DNA of 64,000 nt from Impatiens glandulifera (GCF_907164915.1 NC_061870.1:27193348-27257347); one strand, 5' to 3'. Positions 47,960 through 61,425 are shown, numbered from the stretch's first letter. Numbers and translations are program-made. Notes: a model not told the origin generated them from the sequence alone.

Positions 47960-49085
47960 TTTTAACTATTATTTTAACTAAGCGGTCAGACAGGTCAACT
48001 CAGGGCGAAACAGACCTCTCCATCAAAATTCATTGTTTGATGGGTCGACGGTGGGCCTATCCACCATCCCGGCTGGCTGAAAATCCTCAATCCAACCCAA
48101 CCCAAGAAGAGTTGCGGGTTAGATGGGTCAGCCCGCGGGTTGTTTCACTACAAATAAAAATAAATAAAAATGATTAATAGTTCTAAAAAATAAGAGCTCA
48201 AGAACATGATCAAATAGTCATAATGATTGCACAAATCAGTAGCTCAAGTAAAATCTTTTGGTCTATTTTCTTAGACTTCATATTTTCATCTTGATCAAGA
48301 ATCATTTGTTCTACGTCGTGAAACTTCAATTTGTTGTAAGTTTTAACATGACGCCACAATGTAGAAGTCCCATAATGTTTACCCCACATTTATACTGTTT
48401 TTTCATCCATTACACTCAGCTTTTTCTATATTATCAATGCCCTTCATTTTCTTAAAATACATCCAAATATCATAATATTCCCTACACTTTTTAGATGACC
48501 TTTCATAATGCTTAGCACTTTCAAATTCATCAACATCCTAATTAATACCTTGATTTTGAGAGGAGTCTATTTCGAAAATGAATCTGTTATTTAACAGAAT
48601 ATTAAGTTTCAAACTTTCAGTGTGAAGTTTCTGGAACTGGAACCAAGTTTGAATCCACAAACCCTTGAAAACGAGAACGAATAGAAGAAATGTGGAAAAA
48701 ATAAATAACCGGCCAATGGAAGAAGTATTGAGTATTGATTGCTGCAATCTGGAACCAGGTTTGAATCCACGAACCCTTGAAGGCGAGAACGAAGAAAAAT
48801 AAGGAGGAATAAATAAGTAGCCGGCGGCCGATGGGCAAAGTGTTGTCTGGGAGTAAAAAAACTAGGGCTATATATGCGGCATATGCCTATAAGACTATAA
48901 ATCAGATTAGATTTTTTTTGCCAACCCAAGCCCGACCCGCCTAGGCCCGCGACCCGAGTGAGCCGGCTCATGTAGGCCCATTTCCAAATGGATTGCTAAT
49001 ATTTCAACTCAACCCGTCTAAATTGTTTGACGGGCGGGTCAACCCAACGGGCCTATCCCAAATTGACGGCTCTAATTTTAACCAT
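47960..49085 (-). mobile_element. Relic of an hAT transposon with BED-finger transposase fragment
   Basis: The GC-rich ends contain GGGTCGACGGTGGGCC, GGGTCAGCCCGCGGGTTG and, at the right, GGGCGGGTCAACCCAACGGG followed by CAAATTGACGGCTCTAA. These are typical of a common plant hAT-like end. On the minus strand at about 48530-48270 the translation reads YYDIWMYFKKMKGIDNIEKA, ECNG, then after a stop and frameshift CGGKHYGTSTLWRHV-type sequence (from codons around 48360) and KLKFHDVEQM. This is a BED zinc finger like those of Ac-type and RICESLEEPER transposases. The catalytic domain is missing. The region 48600-48800 holds two copies of a 120-base segment (GGAACCARGTTTGAATCCAC). Confidence 0.6.
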
Positions 49086-49636
49086 TAAAATTGTCAAACT
49101 GCTCAAATACTCTCACTTAATAATAATAATAAAATAATTATTTCAATTAATTATTTAATTATGATTTGAATTTAATTTTGATTATATTGAATTTATTATT
49201 CAAAATAATTATTTTTAAATTTATAAATTAGATAACTAATTACAAACTTTAATTTTTTTTAAACCTCAAGTAGATAACTATTCTACAAGAATAAAAAATA
49301 ACTTTATAATGAGATAAGCCTTATATATCCATTTATTCTTAATAGCATATCAATTTATCTTTTATTTGTACCTTTCTATCAAAAGTATAAATTTTCAACC
49401 AACTTTATCTTTCTTAGTAAAAAAAAATACTAAATTAGAGAACATCTAGTAATCTAGGAGATTGATAGCTGTTGATTGAATTTTTCATTCAAAGTGGAAG
49501 CAAGAAGGTGAATTTCTCTCTTTCTCTTAGTTTGTCACTGGTATTATTTTTTGTTTTTAAATTCAACAGATTGAAAATTAACTTGCATTAAGTTGTTGGT
49601 GTAGATTTCTTTCAAGAACATTCCATTCAACTGGAG
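49086..49636 (+). promoter_or_regulatory. Upstream region and leader of phytoene synthase
   Basis: AT-rich DNA to about 49440, then probable leader. GAAG|GTGAAT at 49508 and TTCAACAG at 49569 could bound a small leader intron, as reported for other plant phytoene synthase genes. No TATA box is convincing. Confidence 0.3.
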
Positions 49637-51858
49637 ATGTCGGCTTTTCTTCTAAGGGTGGTGCCCCCAGCTCATCCTGAATCAATCAGACAAGGAAAAA
49701 GATTTCTGAAAACCATTCCTCAAGGTTCATTAGGAACAAGGAATGACAAGAACAAGATGGGCTGGAACTACTTTGTTTCTTCCTCCTCTCGATCCTCTGG
49801 TGCAGATTTCAGGCCTTCTTATATAGCTGCGGCTGTTTTAGAGCCTGAAATTGGAATCTCCTCTCAGCAGAAGGTTTATGATGTGGTTTTGAAGCAAGCT
49901 GGTTTATTGAAAAGGGTGCAAGAAGATGGTCATGAAGAAGTGATCATCAAACCTGATGTTGTTTTGCCAGGGACCTTAAGCTTGTTGATGAATGAAGCTT
50001 ATGATCGTTGTGGTGAAGTTTGTGAAGAGTATGCTAAGACATTTTACATGGGTTTGACATTCTTATTCTCTACTAATTTATTTCTTTACTTCAAGATACC
50101 ATTTTTTTTATTTTTTTTTTTGGGTTTTGGGTTTTTCAGGTACATTGCTGATGACTTTGGAGAGGCGAAGGGCGATTTGGGCAATTTATGGTGACTTTTT
50201 TTCTTTCATCAATAAAACTTTGGATTTGTCTTTTTGGGTGCTGTATTGTTTAGATTGATTAAATGATCAAATCTATTTTTATCACATTGTCAAAAAGACA
50301 AAAATATGATTTACAAACTTTTTTTTCTTAAATAAGAATCAACTAATTGGTAAGAAAGGAACTTTAGTTACACTTTACATTAAGTATTATCGCATTTTAT
50401 TTTTTATTTTTATTTTTTTTAATAAAAGAGACTAGCATTACCACACATGTTATGACATATATTTCAACTTAAGTCGTTTTAAGTGAAAATTAAACTCGTG
50501 ATATTTGTTCTCTTAAGAATCACTCTTACTGGATTATTATAACATTTGTTAAATAAAATAAAATCATTTTTAACTTTTGCTTTTATGTGGAAAATCGTAA
50601 ATTAGTAGTAAGGCATAATAACTCATGTCTTCAACTTCATGTGTTTGAGTTCTCAACGACATTTCATATAATATTAGGCATTATCAAATTGGTTTGTTAA
50701 TGTCAACGAGAGTTTTAAGAGATTTTCGAGTACACTTTAAAGATCAAATAAAATATCCAAAACTAAAAAGGTCCAATTGTGTTAGCTTTTATTTCTAACA
50801 AATGTCTCTTTATGATATAGTTTGGTGTAGGAGAACAGACGAGCTTGTTGACGGGCCAAATGCACCGCACATAACACCAACGGCGTTGGACAAATGGGAA
50901 TCGAGACTGGATGACATTTTTCGTGGGCGTCCATTTGACATGCTTGATGCTGTATTAGCAGACACTGTTTCCAAGTTCCCTGTCGATATTCAGGTCAAAA
51001 TCAATGTGTTACTTCACTTATATTTGACATTAATGAAGTATGAACTAACAAATGTAGATATTGGATCTGCATGCAGCCCTTCAAAGATATGATAGAAGGA
51101 ATGAGAATGGACCTTAGAAAATCGAGATACAAAAACTTTGACGAATTGTACCTGTATTGTTACTATGTGGCCGGGACTGTGTCCCTCATGAGTGTCCCTG
51201 TTATGGGCATTTCTCCAAAATCTAAAGCCACGACCGAGAGTGTTTACATCGCATCCCTAGCTCTGGGAATCGCAAATCAGTTGACCAACATCCTTAGGGA
51301 CGTTGGAGAAGAGTAAGCAATTAAGATTTGATCATATATAACTTTTAAAAATGTCTAATACAATATGATACAAATGATAGTCGTTTAAACATAATCAGTG
51401 CTAGAAGGGGTAGAGTATATCTACCTCAGGACGAGTTGGCTTTGGCTGGGCTATCGGACGAGGACATATTTGCTGGAAAGGTAACCGATAAATGGAGGGA
51501 TTTCATGAGGAATCAAATAAAGAGGGCTAAAATGTACTTCGATGAAGCTGAGAAAGGAGTTGCAGAACTCAGCTCGGCTAGTAGATGGCCAGTAAGTGCA
51601 TCTATATATGGCTAGCTTATTATTTTTTTGGTAGTGAAGACTCGAACCCATGACTCTAGAAACGTTGTTAAAATGATTGTATGGATGCAGGTGTCGGCTG
51701 CATTGGTTCTGTATAGGCAAATACTTGACGAGATCGAACAAAATGACTACAACAACTTCACAAAGAGAGCTTATGTTAACAAACATAAGAAGATAATTAC
51801 ATTACCGTTTGCATATGCCAAAACTCTCGTTCCCTTCGTTAACAACGTCCAAGCATAA
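49637..51858 (+). CDS. PSY: Phytoene synthase
   Basis: The plastid enzyme that joins two geranylgeranyl diphosphates to phytoene, the committing step of carotenoid synthesis. Exons are 49637-50051, 50140-50190, 50821-50993, 51077-51312, 51399-51591 and 51691-51858, giving 411 residues, the usual length. The N-terminal 60 or so residues are Ser/Arg-rich and suit a chloroplast transit peptide. The two Asp-rich Mg2+-diphosphate motifs are intact: DELVD at 162-166 and DVGED at 288-292. [41 protein letters not shown] and NNFTKRAYV are also present. Three normally constant positions differ from what I recall of the family: LMTLERRR (usually LMTPERRR), AGTVSLMSV (usually AGTVGLMSV, S249) and RWPVSAAL (usually RWPVWA, S358). 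Introns 2 and 5 contain SINE-like fragments. I infer a functional or recently diverged paralogue. Confidence 0.95.
50430..50700. mobile_element. SINE-like fragments in phytoene synthase intron 2
   Basis: On the minus strand an A-box-like CCAGTAAGAGTGATTC (50517-50532) and B-box-like CACGAGTTTAATT (50488-50500) occur. On the plus strand AAATTAGTAGTAAGGC (about 50598) is followed by GTGTTTGAGTTC (50641). Two opposed tRNA-like relics in a 630-base intron are suggestive, not certain. Confidence 0.35.
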
Positions 51859-53900
51859 TGTTCCTCGACTATATGGTAAGTTGTTCGATACAAGCATTAT
51901 AGATTTTCGATTGGCTTTTATGTGAAGAAGAACTCGTGTTTTAAAGGTAATGGATTCGACTATTTATGTGGACTATTTAGAAAGATTTTGTTTCAACTTT
52001 ATGATCATATATGATTAACTCCAGCAAAACCATTACTCCTTTATTTATGTTTTCTTACTTTTTCTTAAAAGATCAAAGGTTTCAATTGTATTATCATTAA
52101 AAACGATTTAAATTGAAGGATAATATTATCTTCTTCAACAAAAACAAAAAACTTTGGTTTTTTGCAGGAGAAATAAATTATTTGATTAGTATAGTTTAAT
52201 TTTAAGAACCAAGATTATGACTAATATATTATATATTTTTCAAATATAAAGCAAACCAAGAGAATATTTAGTTATATTAACTAATCCTCTCATTTAATAG
52301 CAATTAATTTTTTTAACTAGATTGATAATGTAAAATAGTCAAGCAAATACACTTAAAAATTATTAAATAAAAAGGATTGGATTATGTAAAAAAAAATGAT
52401 TCTTAAGGAAAAATTGAATAAAATTATAAGATTTAAGAAACGGGTAAATATGTTGTATTAGAGACTATAGTAAACACATGATAATAAGAAATATGACATT
52501 TATAATAGTTTTAAATAATGATTCAATTATTTTTCTTTTTTTTTTATTGCAGATTAAGACATTAATTTTTTTTTATAGTACATAAATTATGATAGTTCAA
52601 GTATACAGAATTTTATTTAAGAGAATAAATTTAATTTTAATTTTACTAATTAGAATACTATAAATTAAAGTGGGATCATTTGACTCATTTCCTATTAAGT
52701 TGCGATAATTATATCGAGATAATTAAAAAAAATAAGAGAACATTAAATAATACATTTTGTAACTTAAAAACTAAATTTTACTTGAGAATACTATAATCTT
52801 TAATAAAGCAATGTCATCAAAAATATTTTTTTCAAATTTTTTTTTACCTCTAATATTATATGTATAGTCAATATAAAAACTCAAATAAAACAACTAAATA
52901 CGTTATTGTTCGATTGCAAAAGTATTTGGAATAAATCAAATATTCAAATTTATCCTTACAAACGAGAAGATGATCAGTTGGAAAAAATGGTGGATATCCT
53001 TAGCAACACAATTAGAGATGAAAAGGAATAAATAATCTCAAATTCAGAAATCAAAACATGGACAAGAACCAAATTATTACAGTAAGCATTGCACAAAGAT
53101 TCCGAACAATGACCAAACTAACCTAGAAGAAAAGTTGCAAAAATAAAGTAAGTTAGAAGAGAATAAAAACATATTCACTCAAACCAAATCAATATACATG
53201 TGATATAATCATAAATAAGAGTATGGAGAAAAATTATATTGTTATGATATTTTGCCTACCAAGTGAAGAAATTGTAAGAGAGATGACACAATATTGAAGT
53301 TGTTGATGTCACAATTACTAAAATGGAGATTTTTAAATTAATAATAAAAATAGAGGAAATAATACACATCAATATGTAATTATTATACTTTCTGACTATC
53401 AATTGACTATTATAAACTTGAAACATCAAAGTTGAATACTTACTAGAATGTGAAATCGTTAAAATAGATATTTTTAAATGTTTAGAAATCAATAAAAGTT
53501 TTAAAATAGCTTGAATTAAGAGAAAACTAAACTTTGTAGCACACATTGTATTGCAACAATTTGAAAAAAATAAAAAAATCATCAAATGAACTTAACATTT
53601 TAACAAATTCAAAATATACTTCTCACTTATTATAATCATTAAAAATCTACGTACCAAATTAATAAAATTAAAATAATTATTTCGATTTATTTTCAAATAA
53701 ATAAAATCAAAATAACCCCAAAGACAAAACTCAATTAAATAATTAATTAGATTAATTATTGTGATCATTAAAATCTAATTAATTAAGAATGATAGACAAA
53801 TAAAATAAATAAAATTATTTAGAATAAATTTTGTACTCATACTATCTGAAAATAATTTTAGAAAAATCAAGAGATTAAAATAAATAATTTAGGATGATAT
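51859..53900. other. 3' UTR and AT-rich intergenic
   Basis: The first 200 bases probably hold the phytoene synthase 3' UTR. The rest is A/T-rich with no recognisable gene. Confidence 0.55.
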
Positions 53901-56745
53901 GTGGTACCCATTTCATCCCAAAATTATTTATTTAATCCAAAAATATAAAATATAAAAAATTAGAAATTATTTTTCATAATTATTTTAATATTTTGTGTGT
54001 TTTAAAAATATTAAAATTAAAGTCAAAAGATTAAAAGAAAATCAATTTAAAATAAACTCTTAAGGTTTTAAATAAAAAAATAAATATGTAATCGGGTGTA
54101 GTCGAATCTAGAAGGATCGTTATAGCCGAAACCACAACCATTAGATAGGCACTGGATTTTCATCCAACGCCTCAGAAGCGTTTGCATTGCTCGCTTAAGG
54201 AACGCGCACCCACGTAGCAGTGAATCAGCTAACGCCCCTTAACTGAAACGCGACGGAACGCCTAGATCACAACGAAACGCTGACGGAACGCCAATAGACC
54301 ACACCGTGTCCGCGTTCTCGCCCATAACAACGTCGTTTCATCCCTCGATTGCCTTATTCCTTGTGATCGCCGGAGGATAAGAACAGGTCCCATCTTTGAT
54401 TTTTCAAAGATGGAACTCCGCCTACAATCAACCTTTTCGACTAATTCAAAAGGTGAAATGATCACCCTATTTTGGTGATCATTTCCCCTACATCTATAGG
54501 CATCATCAGTGCTTATTCCGGCAACTGGCCGAAAGAACATCCAAAATATCATAAATGAATTTGGACTGATTTAATCCACTTGACTCTCTCAACTGACTTC
54601 GGGAGGCTATAATAGTCTCCCTTAGCAATTCTGAAGCCAAGAGATTCAATCTCAAGCTTTCAATCCGAAGAAAGAAAACCCCCATTCAAGCTCAATGCTT
54701 CTAGATTTTTGAAGTTTTCACCACATGCCTTAAAGTTCGGATCTGAGCATGCCCAAAGCTTTCTTAAGGTCTAAGGAGTGTTCTCCTACATTTGATAAGC
54801 TTTCAAATCATCTTTTAATTCATACTTTCAGTTTAAATTGAAATTTTTATATTTCCATTTTTATAAGCTTGTATGTTGTCTGGTTCTTGAATTTGATCAT
54901 TGAAATCGATCATATGATCATTTATGAGTTTTATAGTCAGAACCGATCAATCGGTCTTAAAAAGAAAAACTCAAATTTGAATTTTAAAAAGTTAAAAAAC
55001 AGGTTTTATGTTCTTTGGTTAATCCCCAAGAACAACAGCTTAAAAAACTTCCCAACACATGTCTACTGATGTTGGGAAACTGTTTGGATCATGTTTGATC
55101 CATCCAATCATATTTGATCAAAATAAAAAAAATTCAAAATAAATGAAAATTTTGAGGTTTTGAATTGGTCCCATTGAAATATCAATGTTAATGTTTTGGT
55201 ATCAATCAAGTATATGGAGTATAAGGAAGCTATTGTCAAACTCATTTTACTTCAAAACAGTTTTAAAAACCAAAAACTCGAGTTTTGGCTATAAACTGTT
55301 TTGAACAAATTGATCAACACACAAGTCGAATGATACCTTGGAATGATGATTTTAATGTTCCTAGGAACTTTATAAAGTTATCCAAGTTCTTGGATCAAAG
55401 GATCTAAGTCTCCATCAAAATTGCAAAACCTATCATTTTGATGTTCTTGAAGACCGACAGGTCAAACTAGGACCAAGAGATCCGACCGAGGATCCTCGGT
55501 TAGAACCGAGAGGTTTGTCCGATAAATTTTGGCCAGGACCAAGAGGTCCGGTCGAGGATTTTCACATCCGACTGAGAACTCCCAAACCTATGACCGATGA
55601 CTTCCACCTAGGACCGAGAAGTCGGACTTAAGACCGAGAAGTCTCACACCAAACCAAGAGCTCCCGAACCTAAGACCGATGGCTTCCATCTAGGACTGAT
55701 GTGTCCGACCGAGAATTTTGACACCCGACCGAGAATTCTAGCCAAGGACCGAAAGGCCTTAGCACCCCGACCGAGGGACTTCTGTACCCCGATCGAGGAT
55801 CCTACACCCAGATCGAGTCTCCAACTAGGACTAAGAACTTTTTAGCCCCGACTGATAAAATGAACACAGGACCTAGGACACCAGTCCTAAGGCCTATTTG
55901 GTTCTTCTTTTAAAATTCTAAAATTATTTTTGTAATTTTGAAACTCAAACTATTTTATAAAAATCTCGAAAATTTGGAAAATATTTTCAAAATATTTTTA
56001 GGATATTTCCATAAAAAATATTTTAATAAAAACTCGTTTGGGATTTATTTTTAAACTCTAATGTCTTTTAAACTAATGTTCTTCAGATATTTTTCTCCCT
56101 AGTCATTATCGGTATTTCAACATGTACCAATGTTTAAGTAATTGTTGTTATAATTTTTTAAATACGCACAAACCTATGCATGTCTAAGACCAGAAGAATA
56201 ATCGGTTAAAATAGAACGTTATACAACCGATTTTCAAAATCCAAATTTATAAGTAGAGACCGTTTTTAAAAGGGGTATTAAGGATGAAGCACGAAAATGC
56301 TTTCCTGAGTATCACCAAGCTACGAACTTAAAGAATTTCTAGTTAAAATATTTTTGTACACATATGCCAGATTATTGATTTTCAAAAATCAATTGCCAAC
56401 TCTGTTTTCAAATAAATAATTAATCATTTTTAATTAATTTTAAAAAATAAGTTTCTGAAAAATCAAATTATAATTTGATTACTGCAAATCCCCAAATTAT
56501 TTAAATTTGAATCCAAATTAATTATTTGTAATTAATTTTAAAAGGTGTCAGGAATTATTTAAAAATTTTAAAATAATATTTTATTTTTATAAGATTTTTG
56601 AAACGCAAACCAAGGTGAAAATTCTCGAATCTCGAACTTCCACGGAACCAAAGAGTTTTCCTGGGGTTATACTTACCAAAATTGTTTCAATAAAATTGAG
56701 CGAATTATTATCGAATCTGATTTTTGACAATCAACTGAATTAATA
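53900..56745. mobile_element. LTR-retrotransposon-like block (possible solo LTR)
   Basis: This 2.8-kb block is much richer in G+C than its flanks. The first part (54090-54320) has repeated AACGC/GACGGAACGCC phrases. The part at 55450-55860 is a degenerate array of GACCGAGA(A/G)GTC-like motifs in at least a dozen variants. It begins near TGTGGTACCCATTTCATCCC and could end near ATCTGATTTTTGACA, fitting TG...CA. I found no convincing 5-bp duplication and no polyprotein frame. A GC-rich fragment of similar character lies at 15400-15590. Confidence 0.4.
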
Positions 56746-57770
56746 TAGCTAAGATAAAATGGAGTAGAAATAAAAAATTGTGAGAGACAACATTTATGCT
56801 TCATGAGTTTTTTTTCCTTTCTCACCTAAATGATATATTCTTTCTTAGGCTTGTTTTATTTCAAAATTTTGATACAATTTACAGGTTTTTATTAACGGTG
56901 AATTATTATTGTATTTTTTTCGTATACAATTTATATTAATTTTGATAAAAATAAAATAAAACAAAACTATAAAACATTATGTTTAAAAACATTGCTATGA
57001 TAAATTGTAGTAAATCAATAATGTACTTTTCCACAACCATAAAAACATTTGTGGTCAATACTGATTTGTGTTTCAACATTTGAAGATCCCACAGTGAAGC
57101 GGACCACATAATATAAATATAGATTGTAGTACATATTTAGATATTATTTTGAATCATGGCATTACAGTTGGACGTTACTGAAATTAATTTTACCAATTGG
57201 ATATTCCTTCCTTGAACCAACAAACAAAACTTGCTTGCTTGCATTAAATTAATTAGTGATTGACCAATATTAATTAACATCTTCTTCTAATTATTTCATC
57301 GTAAACGTCACATGTTTTCCCACGAATCTTCAACTAATCACTCAACTCTATTCTTTTTTCTACATCACTTTTATTTTAAAATATTAAAGTGAACAATTGA
57401 CCTCAATTATCAATATCTAGTACTGCATGCCCTGTTCCTTTTTGCTAATATTATTGAATTATAAATTATTTGTTACTTTAATACCACTAATATAATTGTG
57501 TTCACATTTCATACTGGCTTCAATAGTGTTCACATTCACTTCAAATATAAAATGCTCTCATGGATACATGTGGCAGAGATATATATTAATTTAAATTTAT
57601 TGTTTATATTAAATAAGATTTAAACAACCCATTAATAATAAACTAAACATTTTTAATTATTAAATTAATTGGTCCAACTCTTCATCTAGTTAAACAGATT
57701 ATTTGCTCTAATCTTATTTTTTAAACGTTTAAATATGTTTGGAGTTGAATTTTTTTATCTCACCTTTCGA
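56746..57770. other. AT-rich intergenic, no gene seen
   Basis: No coding or repeat structure could be supported. Confidence 0.5.
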
Positions 57771-58842
57771 GGGCTTGTTTGATTTAGCGTTTATAAGTTG
57801 AGTTTGGACGTTTGCGTAATAAGTTGCTACAGTAACTTTGCAATTTTGCGTAATAAGCTCACGCAAAAAATTATAATCACACACTTTTACGTTTAAACTC
57901 AAATTTCTCTCTACCTCCCTTCTCAACGTTTAAGATTATAATATCAACTTTTAAGATTATAATTTCAGCTTTTTTCCGTCTCATCAATTTTAAATATTTT
58001 TTTATTCATTCTCTCTCATCTATTTTATTCATTTTTAATCCTTTTATTCATTCTCTCTCATCAATTTAATCTCTCTAATTATTTTATTCATTCTCTCATC
58101 TATTCCATATATTTATAATATTTTTATATATTTATATAAAATTATTATAATAAAAAAACATACATTTAAATATATTTTAATTTATTATTTATAATATATG
58201 TATCTTAATGTATAAAATAATTAAGTAAAATATAAAATATAAATACATTATATACTAACATAAATTAAACTAGCCTTAATTATCTAAAAGTATCAAATTA
58301 CAATTAAAATAAATTATAATACGAATAGGGTGAGAGAACTCGAAAATAAATGGACAATTGAAAAATTAGATCAGAGGGAGAGTGTGGAAATATAAAAAAT
58401 ATATATAATAATAATAAATTATTTTTTTTATCATTTATTTTAGAATATATTATTTTTTAATTTAAGTCATTTATTAATATTTAAAATTATATATTAATCA
58501 AAAAAACTTATAAAAATTAATATATTAATATAATTTATTTTGAAATATATATTATTTTTTAATTTAAGTAATCTATTAATATTTAAAATTAAATTAATAA
58601 ATATATATATATATATATCATTATATATAATATTAATTATTAAATAATATTATAAATATAAAAATAAATAAGCTCGGCGTATCAACTGAATCAAACATAG
58701 TTAAACTTAACAATTAAATAAGTTAAGATCATATAAACATGTACGTTAAACTTAACGATTAACTTAAAATAAGTTAAGATCATATAAACATGTACCTGAG
58801 AATAAACTGGATAAGTTTATTGACGCTGAATCAAACTAGCCC
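57771..58842. mobile_element. Non-autonomous DNA transposon with GGGCTNGTTTGATT ends
   Basis: The left end GGGCTTGTTTGATTTAGCGT (57771-57790) is matched by the right end, whose reverse complement is GGGCTAGTTTGATTCAGCGT (58823-58842). That is 18 of 20 bases identical. The interior is AT-rich. A direct pair of about 50 bases containing AAGTTAAGATCATATAAACA lies at about 58695-58797. Ends of this type occur in plant hAT or Harbinger MITEs. No target duplication is clear. Confidence 0.6.
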
Positions 58843-60276
58843 ATATATTCTCAGTTTAATTTTTTTTTTAAATAAATAAATAAAAAACTGGTTTTCCTTT
58901 TTAAGAAAGACGGGACGGTGTGATATGGTCAGAAATCAGAAAGCATTAAATTGTAACTTTGAATGTGACCATGTGTCGCAGACTGCCTTCCACAATTCAC
59001 ATATTAATTAATTAAATTTTTTTTTTTTCTGAACCTCGTTTTCTATTAAGAAAAATAAAATTTGGAAGAAAAATGTGAAAGAAAATGATAAACACAATTG
59101 AAAAAATAAAATAAATATTTATGTTTTTATATTTTTTTTAACTAATGATATATATTACATGATTTACATCATTCTTTCCTAATTTCTCTCCCTTAAAACA
59201 ATTTGTTTCACGTAATTGATTAAGTTGTTTGCGGACTATGTGCTAAATACGCGGGAATTAATCATATTCCGAATGAGAAATGAAACTCAACATTCTCAAA
59301 AAAAAAATATATAAAAAATATTAAAAAAAAATAACAAAAATATGTATTACAAAAATTATAGTGGAAGTAAGAAAAACATAGGATGTAAAAACATGCTATT
59401 TGTTACCAATTTCTAACATTACTATGTAGATGCATTAATTTATGTATATTTTTTATTTGATTTAAACTTATGTGATTTTAAGAAAAAGTAATTATTTTAT
59501 ATATTATTAACGATCTCAATTAAAAAAAAAAGATTTTATCAAATGAAATTAAATAATAATATAGATAGAAATTAAGAAAATGTCATCTATATAATGGTAG
59601 ATAAATTTCAAGTTGTATAATACTAAGAAAATAAAATGCAAATTTTTGGTTGAAATAATTTATCAATTGTGCTCGTTATTTATGATAATTTAACTTATTA
59701 GGATAACTTAGGTAATTAGGTTACAAATTATCCGTTCGAATTTGATTTTCACTAAAATTATTAGGTTAAAGTAGAATTTTTTTATAGTAAAATAATTTAA
59801 AAAAATTTAACCCATTATTTATAACCTAACTCTATATATATATTTCCATTTTTAAATATAGAATATTAACATAATTACGGAAAATAATCTTTGCTCTATT
59901 ATGAAAATTTTCTCATTAACTATTTTTATTGGATCAACATATTTCTACATAATAATATTGTAAAGGGTCATGAAGACATTCTTGTTTAGTTACAAAATTT
60001 CTTTACCGTCATTAAAATGATTATAATGGAGAAATTTTCTATTTAGATTTAATTAAAGTAAGGTTTTATTTTAATATTAATGAAGTGAGTAGTGGTTGAT
60101 AATAATAATATATAGAGAAAAAAAAAATGTTTTCTAGATGGTCTTCTGTAACAAGAAAACTTAATATTTCTTTCCTGTTCAGTTTGGAAAATGAAGGACA
60201 AAGTCTTTGCATCTTCCAGGAATATGAAAGGCCAATTTCCTACCTGAACAAATTAAGCAACAATTTATTTATTTTA
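58843..60276. other. Intergenic with a SINE family A 3' end
   Basis: Mostly AT-rich with no gene. At 59211-59308 a plus-strand segment (ATTAAGTTGTTTGCGGACTA, then CGCGGGAATTAATCATATTC, and AACTCAACATTCTC with a poly-A tail) matches the 3' half of SINE family A. Confidence 0.55.
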
Positions 60277-60360
60277 AATGAATGGTCAAATTCAAAAGTA
60301 AGGTATGTTTTCATGTAACTACCTTTTTTTTGGGGGGAGTCATACAATAATAAATAGTTT
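60277..60360 (+). repeat. Direct repeat, left copy
   Basis: AATGAATGGTCAAATTCAAA to AATAAATAGTT recurs at 61426-61508 with small differences, an offset of 1149 bases. Confidence 0.7.
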
Positions 60361-60981
60361 TATATATTATTCTAATACACTTGTTAGTTAATTATCAAAT
60401 AATTAATTCTTTTGCACAGGATTACTGCGTTGTTTGTTAATTCACTTACATTAAATTCAATATTTAGAATACACGGTTCAGTTTGTTTAGATATATATAA
60501 TTCAGTTTGTCGGATAATTCAGATATTTGTATACATTTGTTTAAAAACATATTATTATAAAACGTTTTAAAATCTAGTTATTAGAAATACAATGCTTTAA
60601 TTATTAATTTATTTAATCTAACATAAGTTATATTTAAATTTATTAATATATTTTATTAAATTAGTTTTTAGTAAAGGATGAAATCATTTAAACTAAATAA
60701 ATAGTACTTGGATTTTGTTTTGGATGGTTTTGAGTTAATCTAACAAAACATTTAGAATTAATTAAGTTTCTATCTAAATAGATTAAGATTTTTTTTGGTG
60801 TAGTTCAATTAGTTTTGTTGAATTAATCAAATAATTCAAGTGAAATTTCACCCCTTAATTCTTCCTAAAAAACAATTTTATTTTAAATTTAGATTATTTT
60901 TAAATTATCCAATATCAAACAAACTTAAAATAAATAAGTACAAGAAGTAACACTCCAAATTATATATACATTATTTTATTT

Positions 60982-61130
60982 TTATTTATTTTTTAGAACG
61001 TTGATTCCGTTTCTCCTTTGGAGTGCGACTAATCCCAACGGATTACACACGTAACTCGTAAACACACTTAACCAAACACAGAACTAGCCGTCTGACAGAC
61101 TTAAACCCAAGACTTCAGGAAGGTTGGAGA
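60982..61130 (-). mobile_element. SINE family A, 5'-truncated copy
   Basis: On the minus strand the B-box-like CTTGGGTTTAAGTCTGTC is followed by the family body (TAGTTCTGTGTTTGGTTAAG, GATTAGTCGCACTCC). The end GAATCAACGTTCTAAAAAAT leads into an A-rich tail. The A-box region is absent. Confidence 0.65.
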
Positions 61131-61425
61131 TTTTTCCCTCTTATTTTATTTTATGAAATAGGTTAACATGAAAAACTCATAATCATTATGTGTATATACA
61201 TTAAGTTGTTCTTAACCATAATTATAACTAAAATGTTTTTTAATCAACATGATTTGCTTCTTTTAAAGATAATCTACTATAATAATACAAGTAGTAAGAG
61301 TTTTGTATAATAAAAAAAATAGTTTAAAAATGGAAAGAAAGTCCTTTTGAAATTATCTCTTTCCCCTCCACGCGGATAGACCACCCCTAGACCGGTTTAG
61401 TAGTCCCTCTCATATATATAAATAT

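Noticed and set aside
54262..54552. 96-codon minus-strand frame in the LTR-like block
   Set aside because: No retroelement or host protein motif; base composition of the block explains the open frame.
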